Origin: CAITSH01 sp945892985
Lineage (GTDB): Bacteria; Pseudomonadota; Gammaproteobacteria; Burkholderiales; SG8-39
DNA length: 33,047 bases
Assembly: GCA_945892985.1 (NCBI GenBank)
Contig: CAMDDU010000047.1
Span: forward strand, 1-33,047
Direction: 5' to 3'
The notes under the pieces are model-generated. The model searched no databases and was not told the DNA's origin. It worked only from the letters and a program-made list of their open reading frames with translations. Both the position numbers and the translations under genes were made by a program. Of the stretch, positions 6,981-14,319 are shown piece by piece; within the stretch, counting starts at the first letter, position 1; every line of letters begins with the position of its first letter.

Positions 6981-8570
6981 TCAGTGCCTGAAGTGACGGA
7001 TGCCGGTGAACACCATGCTTATGCCGCGTTGGTCTGCTGCCGCGATAACTTCGTCGTCGCGCACGCTTCCGCCGGGTTGCACAACGGCGATTGCGCCGGC
7101 GTCGGCGACGACATCAAGTCCGTCGCGAAAGGGGAAAAATGCATCTGAGGCGACGACCGAACCTAGCAACGTCATACCGGCGTTTTGCGCCTTGATCGAG
7201 GCGATGCGCGCCGAGTCAATGCGGCTCATTTGACCGGCGCCGACGCCCAGTGTCATGCCGCCGGCGCAAAACACAATCGCATTGGACTTGACGAATTTTG
7301 CCACACGCCAGGCAAAGAGCAAATCGGCCAGATGGGCCTCGCTCGGTGCCCTCTTGCTGACTACCCTGAAATCGGCCGCAAGGACGTCGTGATTGTCGGA
7401 GGTCTGGATCAGCAGGCCCGAGCCTACGCGCTTGGTATCGTAAGCGTTGCGACCGTTGCGTCCGTCCGGGGCCGCGGCGATTTTTAGCAGGCGGGTATTG
7501 GGCTTGGCTGAGAAAATGGCGAGCGCATCGGCGGAAAAGTCCGGGGCGATGACCACTTCGACGAAAAGTTTTACCACCAAGTCGGCTGTTGCACTGTCCA
7601 GAAGCGTATTAAACGCGATGATCCCGCCGAATGCCGAGGTCGGATCGGTTTTGAGCGCCTTCGCATAAGCATCGGCGGGGCTTGTGCCCAGCGCCACGCC
7701 GCAGGGATTGGCGTGTTTGACAATGACGCATGCACAAAGAGGCAACTGATCGGCGAGGGACTTGACGCATTCCCATGCCGCATCCGCATCGGCGATGTTG
7801 TTGTAGGACAGTTCCTTGCCCTGCAACTGCACGGCCGTGGCCAGCGTATCGGGTACCGGGTAAAGGTCGCGGTAAAAGGCCGCCTGCTGGTGCGGATTCT
7901 CCCCGTATCGCAGGTCTTGCAGTTTTACGAAGCGGCCATTGCTCTGGTCAGGAAAAGTGCGTTGTGCGCCGTCCGCGCCACGCGATGAAAGATAGTCGCT
8001 GATCGCAGCATCGTAATTGGAAATGCGGTTGAAGGCCGCAGTGGCAAGGGCGAACCGCGTGGCATCGTCAAGGCTGGGAGTGGGATTCTTGCCCATTTCT
8101 GCGAGCACGCCGGCGTATTGGGACGGATCCGTCAGAACGGCCACACCTTGCCAATTTTTTGCCGCCGAGCGCACCATGGCGGGGCCGCCGATGTCGATAT
8201 TTTCTATTGCTTCATCGAGCGTGCAACCGGGCTTTGCCACCGTCGCCTCGAACGGGTAAAGATTGACCACCAGCATATCTATACTGCCGATGCCGGCATC
8301 CTTGATCGTGTCCATGTGCGCTGGTAGATCTCGCCTTGCCAGCAGTCCGCCGTGTATTTTTGGGTGCAGGGTTTTGACGCGCCCATCGAGCATTTCAGGG
8401 AACCCGGTGTAATCGCCAACCTCAGTGACCCGAATGCCCGCATCGGCAAGCAGCTTTGCAGTGCCGCCGGTGGAGAGGATATTTACGCCCATCGTGGTGA
8501 GGACACGCGCCAACTCGACCACGCCGGTCTTGTCTGAAACGCTGATAAGGGCCTGCCGGATGATGCTCAT
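6981..8570 (-). CDS. purH: Bifunctional AICAR formyltransferase / IMP cyclohydrolase
   Basis: Catalyses the last two steps to IMP. The ATG at 8570 gives 529 residues beginning MSIIRQALISVSDKTG, the conserved start of the family; a more upstream ATG in the frame (8600) would add ten unconserved residues. The N-terminal MGS-like cyclohydrolase domain spans about residues 1-150 (STGGTAKLL, VKTLHPKIHGG). The C-terminal transformylase domain carries the catalytic segment KHANPCG and ends in GISMVFTGIRHFRH. It lies 41 nt downstream of fis and directly before purD. Confidence 0.97.
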   Translation of the reverse strand: MSIIRQALISVSDKTGVVELARVLTTMGVNILSTGGTAKLLADAGIRVTEVGDYTGFPEMLDGRVKTLHPKIHGGLLARRDLPAHMDTIKDAGIGSIDMLVVNLYPFEATVAKPGCTLDEAIENIDIGGPAMVRSAAKNWQGVAVLTDPSQYAGVLAEMGKNPTPSLDDATRFALATAAFNRISNYDAAISDYLSSRGADGAQRTFPDQSNGRFVKLQDLRYGENPHQQAAFYRDLYPVPDTLATAVQLQGKELSYNNIADADAAWECVKSLADQLPLCACVIVKHANPCGVALGTSPADAYAKALKTDPTSAFGGIIAFNTLLDSATADLVVKLFVEVVIAPDFSADALAIFSAKPNTRLLKIAAAPDGRNGRNAYDTKRVGSGLLIQTSDNHDVLAADFRVVSKRAPSEAHLADLLFAWRVAKFVKSNAIVFCAGGMTLGVGAGQMSRIDSARIASIKAQNAGMTLLGSVVASDAFFPFRDGLDVVADAGAIAVVQPGGSVRDDEVIAAADQRGISMVFTGIRHFRH

Positions 8571-8611
8571 ATTTTGAACGCCCGCGGGGATCCGGCCCAA
8601 TTGCGGGTCGG

Positions 8612-8851
8612 TTAGAGCTTTATCTTGAGCGACTGGATTTTTTTACGCAAGGTGTTGCGGTTGATCCCCAGCATCTCGGCTGCGACGGTCTGATTGCCTT
8701 CGGCCTGGCCAAGCACCATTTCGAGCAGAGGACGTTCAACGTTGCGAATGACCATGTCGTAAACGGCGCGTGGTTTTTCGCCCTCGAGATCCTTGAAGTA
8801 CCGATCCAGGGACTTGCGTATGCAATCGCCAATTTCGTTGTTCTGCTTCAT
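8612..8851 (-). CDS. fis: Fis family nucleoid-associated DNA-binding protein
   Basis: A 79-residue Fis homologue. Fis bends DNA and regulates rRNA, tRNA and recombination loci in enterobacteria. The C-terminal half contains the helix-turn-helix, with GNQTVAAEMLGINRNTLRKK at about residues 52-71. It is about 20 residues shorter than the 98-residue E. coli protein because the N-terminal beta-hairpin arm is reduced, as is common in betaproteobacteria. The start overlaps the dusB stop by 4 nt; dusB-fis is a widely conserved operon, which supports the identification over other Fis-type HTH proteins such as NtrC C-termini. Confidence 0.93.
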   Translation of the reverse strand: MKQNNEIGDCIRKSLDRYFKDLEGEKPRAVYDMVIRNVERPLLEMVLGQAEGNQTVAAEMLGINRNTLRKKIQSLKIKL

Positions 8852-9897
8852 GCTGCCAATTCCTCTATCTGATTTTCTTCTACGTAACGCAGGTGGCGGT
8901 GCTCGCTTGCGAGCAGTTCGAAAAAACCGTCTACCGCAACGAGTTGTTCTTCGCAGGTCGGCAACTGGTTCATGGCGTGGCGGAACACCGCCGACCCTGT
9001 GAGTCCCTTGGTGTACCAGGAGATGTGTTTTCGGGCCACGCGCACCCCGCGCTCGGCGCCATAAAAACCGTACAGGTCGTGCAGATGAGCGATCAGAACC
9101 TGGTGAATTTCCGTGACCAGCGGGGGTAAAAGGAAGGTGCCAGTGTTCAGGAAGTGTTCGATTTCACGAAAAATCCAGGGTCTTCCCTGTGCCGCACGCC
9201 CGATCATGACGCCGTCCGCGCCGGTTACTTCAAGTACGTGTTTGGCTTTTTGCGGCGTTGTGATGTCGCCGTTTGCGATAACCGGCAGACGGGTCGCCGC
9301 CTTGACCGCGGCAATAGTTTCGTACTCGGCGTTGCCGGTGTAGCCGCATGCGCGGGTTCTGCCGTGTATCGACAGCAGTTGTATCCCGGCTTGTTCTGCG
9401 ATGCGCGCGATTATCAGGGCATTTTTGTTTTGTTTGTCCCAACCGGTGCGAAATTTCAGTGTCACCGGAACGTCGACCGCAGCGACAACCGCGTCAAGGA
9501 TGCGGCCCACCAGCGGTTCATCGCGCAGCAGCGCCGATCCTGCCATGACGTTGCAAATTTTTTTGGCCGGACATCCCATGTTGATGTCGATGATCTGCGC
9601 GCCATGATCAACGTTAAAACGCGCCGCGTCGGCCATCATTTTCGGATCGGCGCCGGCGATCTGGACGGATATCGGATCCACCTCGCCTTCGTGGTTGGCA
9701 CGGCGGAGGGTTTTCTCGCTGCCCCACAACAAGGAGTTGGACGCAACCATTTCCGATACCGCCAGGCCGGCCCCGAATTTCTTGCACAACTGACGGAACG
9801 GACGATCGGTGACTCCGGCCATCGGGGCAACGAACAGGTTGTTGCGTAGCACGTGCGGGCCGATTTGCATTGCGGGTTGCGGGGGATTTATGTTCAA
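8848..9897 (-). CDS. dusB: tRNA-dihydrouridine synthase B
   Basis: FMN-dependent enzyme that reduces uridine to dihydrouridine in the D-loop of tRNA. The 349-residue frame shows the TIM-barrel motifs APMAGVTDRPFR (24-35), the catalytic cysteine in NMGCPAKK (C109), HGRTRACGYTGNAEY, and IANGDI / GADGVMIGRAAQGRPW near the phosphate-binding site. Two starts are possible: ATG 9897, or ATG 9870, which begins MQIGPHVL and matches the start of other DusB proteins better. Neither has a clear ribosome binding site. The 3' end overlaps fis. Confidence 0.95.
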   Translation of the reverse strand: MNINPPQPAMQIGPHVLRNNLFVAPMAGVTDRPFRQLCKKFGAGLAVSEMVASNSLLWGSEKTLRRANHEGEVDPISVQIAGADPKMMADAARFNVDHGAQIIDINMGCPAKKICNVMAGSALLRDEPLVGRILDAVVAAVDVPVTLKFRTGWDKQNKNALIIARIAEQAGIQLLSIHGRTRACGYTGNAEYETIAAVKAATRLPVIANGDITTPQKAKHVLEVTGADGVMIGRAAQGRPWIFREIEHFLNTGTFLLPPLVTEIHQVLIAHLHDLYGFYGAERGVRVARKHISWYTKGLTGSAVFRHAMNQLPTCEEQLVAVDGFFELLASEHRHLRYVEENQIEELAA

Positions 9898-9908
9898 GAG
9901 GGAGGGCG

Positions 9909-9936
9909 ATTTTACACGGATTCACGAATACGGAAA
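9909..9936 (-). promoter_or_regulatory. Putative promoter of dusB-fis
   Basis: On the minus strand, -35 TTTCCG (9936-9931) and extended -10 TGTAAAAT (-10 hexamer 9914-9909) are spaced by 16 bp. The predicted transcription start is only about 10 nt before ATG 9897, which would make a nearly leaderless message or favour ATG 9870. Confidence 0.4.
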
Positions 9937-10002
9937 AAGGATTTCGTTCATTTTTTGTGCAAGCTGCGGCGCTCAGATTTGAGGCCGACCGGGGTCTCGA
10001 TG

Positions 10003-11130
10003 TCAGGGCGGCGCCCGCATTCCAAACATCATGCGCCGCGCCAGAAAACGCCTGGGCGCCGGCAGCAGGTCGATCAAAAAAAGTCCGCACCCGCGCGTCA
10101 GTCCGATGACAGAATTCGAGTTTGAAAATAACTTGACGAGGGTATCGGTGGCGCGAACGCTCGAATCGCGATCGGGGCTGCGTGCCGCCTGATAGCGGCT
10201 TGCGAATGGCGAGCCGCCGAGATCTTGCGGCGCGCAATCGCGAATCATTCTGGCAAGCTCCACGCCATCCCGGAGCCCAAGGTTAAGGCCTTGGCCCGCG
10301 ACAGGATGGAGCGTCTGGGCGGCGTTGCCGACAGCAAGGCTTCGCGGCAGCGACGGTTTTGCGCGACGCAGCGACAAAGGGAATTGATGGCGCCTCGTCG
10401 CCGCAATGAACAGGCCTGCGCGATGGCCGAAGGCCTGCTGCAGCCGCGTCAGGAAGCTTTGTTCGTTGTTCCGGGCAAGTTCCCCGGCGGTTTGCGGCGA
10501 GGTGCACCAGACCATGGCGTAGCCACCGCCAAAAGGCAGAAGCGCGAGGGGGCCATCGGGCGTAAAGCGCTCCCATGCGCGGCCGATATGGGGCGTATCG
10601 GCCGAAATTTGCGCGACCAGCGCCACTTGCCCGTAATGTTCAGTTCGCGCGTCGGTGAGGTGGCCGCCGTCTGCAATGACTATAAGCTTCGCGTCCATGT
10701 CACCCTGGCTGGTTTTTGCACGTGCAAAGTCGCCATGGTCTTCGATTGCCGTCACCAAGCCAGCTAGCCGCGCCGTTGTGACTTTGGTCGCGGCGGCGCG
10801 ATGCAGCTTGTCATAGGCGACGACATAACCCAGCGCCGCAAGACCATGATCTTTCGCATCCATGCGGGTGCGGCCAAAGCGCCCTTGGTGGGATACGTGG
10901 ATTTGGGCGATGGGTGTGGCGATATCAGCGGGCCACGCGCCCAATTGCTCAAGGATCAGCCGGCTGCCGTGAGAGAGTGCGATCGGACGGGAGTCGGAGC
11001 TCTCGTCGCTGGGCGGGCTTATGATTGCGATCTTCAACCGGCAGCCGGATAGTGCGAGCGCGATGGCCGAACCGATCGGGCCGCTCCCAACGATCAGTAC
11101 ATCGACGGCGGCATTCGTCGGATCAGGCAT
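10003..11130 (-). CDS. ubiH: UbiH-type FAD-dependent ubiquinone biosynthesis hydroxylase
   Basis: Flavin monooxygenase of the UbiH/UbiF/VisC family (375 residues), adding a ring hydroxyl in ubiquinone synthesis at the inner membrane. The dinucleotide-binding motif GSGPIG is at residues 15-20, the second FAD motif is IVIADGG, and the third is GNAAQTLHPVAGQGLNLGLRD. The GNAAQTLHP form is typical of UbiH, so I prefer UbiH over UbiF or UbiI, though paralogues are hard to separate by eye. Its ATG overlaps the end of pepP by 8 nt, the classical pepP-ubiH pairing. The C-terminus is rich in arginine. Confidence 0.88.
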   Translation of the reverse strand: MPDPTNAAVDVLIVGSGPIGSAIALALSGCRLKIAIISPPSDESSDSRPIALSHGSRLILEQLGAWPADIATPIAQIHVSHQGRFGRTRMDAKDHGLAALGYVVAYDKLHRAAATKVTTARLAGLVTAIEDHGDFARAKTSQGDMDAKLIVIADGGHLTDARTEHYGQVALVAQISADTPHIGRAWERFTPDGPLALLPFGGGYAMVWCTSPQTAGELARNNEQSFLTRLQQAFGHRAGLFIAATRRHQFPLSLRRAKPSLPRSLAVGNAAQTLHPVAGQGLNLGLRDGVELARMIRDCAPQDLGGSPFASRYQAARSPDRDSSVRATDTLVKLFSNSNSVIGLTRGCGLFLIDLLPAPRRFLARRMMFGMRAPP

Positions 11131-12427
11131 CGGCCATAAGGGCTTCGATTTGCGCGACGGTCTTTGGGGCCGCTGCGGTGATGACTTCGCAACCGGTTTT
11201 TGTTACTAGGACGTCATCCTCGATGCGGATGCCGATGTTCCAGTACTGCTTCGGCACGTTCGGGGCGGGCCGGATATAGCAACCCGGCTCGACAGTGAGC
11301 ACCATGCCAGGCCGCAGCGTCTTCCAAGCGCCGTCTTGCTTGTACTCGCCGGCATCATGTACGTCCAGGCCCAGCCAGTGTCCGGTACGATGCATGTAGA
11401 AGCGGCGATAGTCGCCCGATGCAATGACGTCGGGGACACTGCCCTTGCACAGGCCCAGTTTGATAAATCCCCGGACCAGAACGCGTACCGCAGCGTCATG
11501 TGGCGCCTGCCAGGATTTGCCCGGCCGTACTGAGGCGATGGCCGCGGCTTGCGCTGCCAGCACCAGTTCATAAATTTCGCGCTGTGCTTTGTTGAACCGG
11601 CCGTCGACCGGAAAGCTGCGTGTGATATCCGAGGCATAGCCGTCCAGTTCGCATCCGGCGTCGATAAGCAGAATGTCGCCGCGCTTGAGCCGGGCGTTAT
11701 TCTCACGGTAGTGCAGGATGCAGGCATTGGCACCGCCGGCGACAATGGAGGAGTAGGCGGGGAACTGCGAGCCATTGCGCCTGAATTCATGCAGCAGTTC
11801 GGCCTCGATTTCAAATTCCATGCGCCCCGGTCGTGTCGCCTGCATGGCACGACAATGGGCTGCGGCAGAAATTGCCGCGGCCCGGCGCATGACCCCGATT
11901 TCGTGGTCATCTTTGATCAATCGCATTTCATCGAGAATGACGCGTATGTCGCGTATATCGCCGGGAGCGGAAACGCCGCTGCGTGCCTGGCCGCGGACCT
12001 GGTTCACCCAGCCTATCACCCGCGTGTCCCAAGAAGCATCCATGCCAGTGGGGTAATAAACCGAATCTTTGTTTGCCAGTAATTGCGGGAGTTTTTCATC
12101 CAGCGTTTCAATCGGCCAGGTTTCATCGAAGCCGTAGGTCTTGCGCGCCGCGCGCGGGCCGCAGCGCACGCCGTCCCACAGTTCGCGCTCAGGGTTTTTT
12201 TCCCGACAAAACAGTATGGCTCGTGGGTTTTTTCCTCCCACGAGCACAAAAACCGATTCTGGTTCGCCGAAACCTGTGAGGTAGTAGAAATAACTATCGA
12301 AACGATAAGGGTAGTCACTGTCGCGATTGCGCATGCGTTCAGGGGCGGTCGGGACGATCGCGACGCCGCCTTTCAGGCGGCGCGAAAGAACTTCCCGGCG
12401 TTGCAGGTAGTGTTGGATGTCGATCAT
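11123..12427 (-). CDS. pepP: Xaa-Pro aminopeptidase (aminopeptidase P)
   Basis: Removes N-terminal residues preceding proline; cytoplasmic dimetal enzyme of the M24B pita-bread fold. The 434 residues comprise an N-terminal domain (1 to about 170) and a catalytic domain. The five metal ligands can be placed: D256 and D267 in LLIDAGCELDGYASDITR, H350 in MHRTGHWLGLDVHD, E380 in VLTVEPGCYI and E403 in GIRIEDDVLV. Their spacing matches the E. coli enzyme closely. It is 67 nt downstream of murU and overlaps ubiH. Confidence 0.96.
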   Translation of the reverse strand: MIDIQHYLQRREVLSRRLKGGVAIVPTAPERMRNRDSDYPYRFDSYFYYLTGFGEPESVFVLVGGKNPRAILFCREKNPERELWDGVRCGPRAARKTYGFDETWPIETLDEKLPQLLANKDSVYYPTGMDASWDTRVIGWVNQVRGQARSGVSAPGDIRDIRVILDEMRLIKDDHEIGVMRRAAAISAAAHCRAMQATRPGRMEFEIEAELLHEFRRNGSQFPAYSSIVAGGANACILHYRENNARLKRGDILLIDAGCELDGYASDITRSFPVDGRFNKAQREIYELVLAAQAAAIASVRPGKSWQAPHDAAVRVLVRGFIKLGLCKGSVPDVIASGDYRRFYMHRTGHWLGLDVHDAGEYKQDGAWKTLRPGMVLTVEPGCYIRPAPNVPKQYWNIGIRIEDDVLVTKTGCEVITAAAPKTVAQIEALMADA

Positions 12428-12494
12428 GAGCCTGAGCGTATCTCAAAATGCCAAGAGTTATTGGTTTGCATGTTTGCGCGGAGGCGGATTGGGC

Positions 12495-13160
12495 TCACTG
12501 AAGTTCCCGTCGCAGGGCTGACAGGCGCTCGGGCGTACCGATGTCGCGCCAGCGTCCGCGAAAATGTTCCCCGCTGACGCGGCAGTCGTTCATGGCTGAG
12601 CGCAATAGCGGCGCCAAGGGTGCCTTGCTTGCGGGGTTGAGGTCGGCAAACAGCGCTGCGCGATAGACGCCAATGCCGCTGAACGTGAGCAAAGGGCTTC
12701 CTTTGGTCTGGACGCGCCCGGTAGAAGAAAGGTGAAAATCGCCTCCGGCGTGCTGTGCAGGGTTGTCGACCAAAACGAGGTGCGCGAGGTCATTTTGCTG
12801 TAGGGCCGAATTGGCCGCAGTGAAGTCGAAATCGCACCATATGTCGGCATTGATCACCAGGAAACGCTCGCCTAGCAGGGGTAGTGCATTTGCAATTCCC
12901 CCCGCAGTTTCAAGCGCTTCATATTCGGGAGAGTATCGGATGTTGATGCCAAAGCGCGATCCGTCGCCCAAGGTTTGCTCAAGCAGTATGCCCAGATGCG
13001 CGTGATTGATGATGACTTCTTGGAACCCGGCTGCGGCGAGTTTGTGCAGGTGCCAGCCGATGAGCGTCCGGCCCCCAGCCGCGAGCAAGGGTTTGGGCAG
13101 GGTATCGGTTAGAGGACGCATCCGTTCTCCCCGACCGGCGGCCAGTATCATCGCCTTCAT
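12495..13160 (-). CDS. murU: N-acetylmuramate 1-phosphate uridylyltransferase
   Basis: Converts MurNAc-1-phosphate to UDP-MurNAc in the cell-wall recycling route described in Pseudomonas. The 221 residues form one nucleotidyltransferase domain: AAGRGERMRPLTDTLPKPLL binds nucleotide at the N-terminus, NADIWCDFD binds metal, and WRDIGTPERL closes the domain. The protein alone would be an unspecific sugar-phosphate nucleotidyltransferase; the immediately upstream amgK, whose stop overlaps this start by one base (TGATG), points to MurU. Confidence 0.9.
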   Translation of the reverse strand: MKAMILAAGRGERMRPLTDTLPKPLLAAGGRTLIGWHLHKLAAAGFQEVIINHAHLGILLEQTLGDGSRFGINIRYSPEYEALETAGGIANALPLLGERFLVINADIWCDFDFTAANSALQQNDLAHLVLVDNPAQHAGGDFHLSSTGRVQTKGSPLLTFSGIGVYRAALFADLNPASKAPLAPLLRSAMNDCRVSGEHFRGRWRDIGTPERLSALRRELQ

Positions 13161-14164
13161 CAGAAGGTATAGCCGGAACTGTCCGCCACATTTTCGAGTT
13201 CATCAAACAGCAGCAACAGGGTTTTGAGCCTGTTGTAGCGCGACGCGACGCCGCGGACGTAGCGGGAAAAACGGGGGGTGTCGGCAAGATAGTCGGGTTT
13301 GCCATCGCGATAGTTCAATCTGGCGAAAATGCCCATGATCTTGAGATGGCGTTGTAAGCCCATCCATTCACAATCGGTGTAAAACTCGCCAAAGTCCGCA
13401 CGTACCGGCAGCCCGGCCTTTTTTGCCTTTTGCCAGTAGCGGATGGTCCAGTCTAGGACACGCTCCTCGGGCCAGGAGAGAAAGGCGTCCTTGAACAGCG
13501 ATGCGACGTCATAGCTGATCGGCCCATAAACGGCATCCTGAAAGTCCAATATGCCGGGATTTGGCGCGCTCAACATCAAGTTTCTGGGCATGTAATCGCG
13601 GTGCACATAAACCTGGGGCTGTGCCAGATTGCAGCCGATGATGGCGTCAAATGTGGTTGCCAGTGTGTTGCGCTGTGTATCGTCAAGCGTGACGCCAAGA
13701 TGGCGGCCGACGTACCAGTCGGGAAAGATGGCGAGTTCGCGACGTAGCAAGGCACCGTCGTAGGCAGGAAGGATCGCCGGCTGGCTAGCGGCTTGCCAGC
13801 GGACCAGCGCGTCCATCGCATCATTGAACAGGGCGTCCGCGTTGCCCTCGTCCTCGTTTATTGCGGTCAGGTAGGTGGTTTTTCCCAGGTCGGAGAGCAG
13901 CAAAAAGCCCTGATCCAGGTCCTGGGAGATAATTTTTGGCGCGTTGAGGCCGGCGGCGGATAGCAAGCCGGCGATTCTCACAAACGGCGTGCAGTCCTCC
14001 TGCGGTGGCGGCGCATCCATGACGATCACGCTCGGCCGGGCATCGGCAAAACTGAGGCGGAAATAGCGGCGAAAGCTCGCGTCAGCGGATGCAGGCGACA
14101 TGGTAAATGAGCCGCTTGGGAAATGGGACTCCAGCCAGAGTCCGAGTTGGGCTGAGCGGTCCAA
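13160..14164 (-). CDS. amgK: Anomeric MurNAc/GlcNAc kinase
   Basis: Phosphorylates MurNAc and GlcNAc at C1, feeding MurU and so bypassing de novo UDP-MurNAc synthesis. It has an aminoglycoside phosphotransferase fold: SADASFRRYFRLSF near the N-terminus, the catalytic HRDYMPRNLM and the metal-binding ILDFQDAVYGPISYDVASL. I chose TTG 14164 (334 residues, LDRSAQLGLWLESHF). It has GAGAAGG upstream and follows an extended -10 promoter at 14197-14205, and conserved kinase sequence starts soon after. The frame is open further, with ATG 14266 as an alternative, but that start lies upstream of the predicted transcription start. First gene of the nine-gene minus-strand run, divergent from lptD. Confidence 0.88.
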   Translation of the reverse strand: MDRSAQLGLWLESHFPSGSFTMSPASADASFRRYFRLSFADARPSVIVMDAPPPQEDCTPFVRIAGLLSAAGLNAPKIISQDLDQGFLLLSDLGKTTYLTAINEDEGNADALFNDAMDALVRWQAASQPAILPAYDGALLRRELAIFPDWYVGRHLGVTLDDTQRNTLATTFDAIIGCNLAQPQVYVHRDYMPRNLMLSAPNPGILDFQDAVYGPISYDVASLFKDAFLSWPEERVLDWTIRYWQKAKKAGLPVRADFGEFYTDCEWMGLQRHLKIMGIFARLNYRDGKPDYLADTPRFSRYVRGVASRYNRLKTLLLLFDELENVADSSGYTF

Positions 14165-14196
14165 TTGTTTTATTGCCTTCTCGCCTGAATTATGCG

Positions 14197-14205
14197 ATTT
14201 TAGCA
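14197..14205 (-). promoter_or_regulatory. Extended -10 promoter of amgK
   Basis: The minus strand reads TGCTAAAAT, an extended -10 TG plus TAAAAT (5 of 6). No clear -35. The expected start of transcription near 14190 leaves a 25-nt leader with GAGAAGG before TTG 14164. Confidence 0.45.
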
Positions 14206-14225
14206 CCCAAAATAAGAGGCATAAT
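14198..14225 (+). promoter_or_regulatory. Possible promoter of lptD
   Basis: TTTTAG (14198-14203) and CATAAT (14220-14225) stand 16 bp apart on the plus strand, overlapping the amgK promoter. The leader to ATG 14320 would be near 88 nt. Weak match. Confidence 0.3.
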
Positions 14226-14319
14226 GCCCTCCTCAAGAACGCTTCTGTTTCCGCACCTCGATTCATGGATAAACTGAAGTTTCGATTTTGCCAACCAAGG
14301 TTTGCCCTCAACTTTCCCC

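Noticed and set aside
9154..9849. Plus-strand open frame of 231 codons antisense to dusB
   Set aside because: Shadow of dusB; composition fits an antisense frame and no motif is present.
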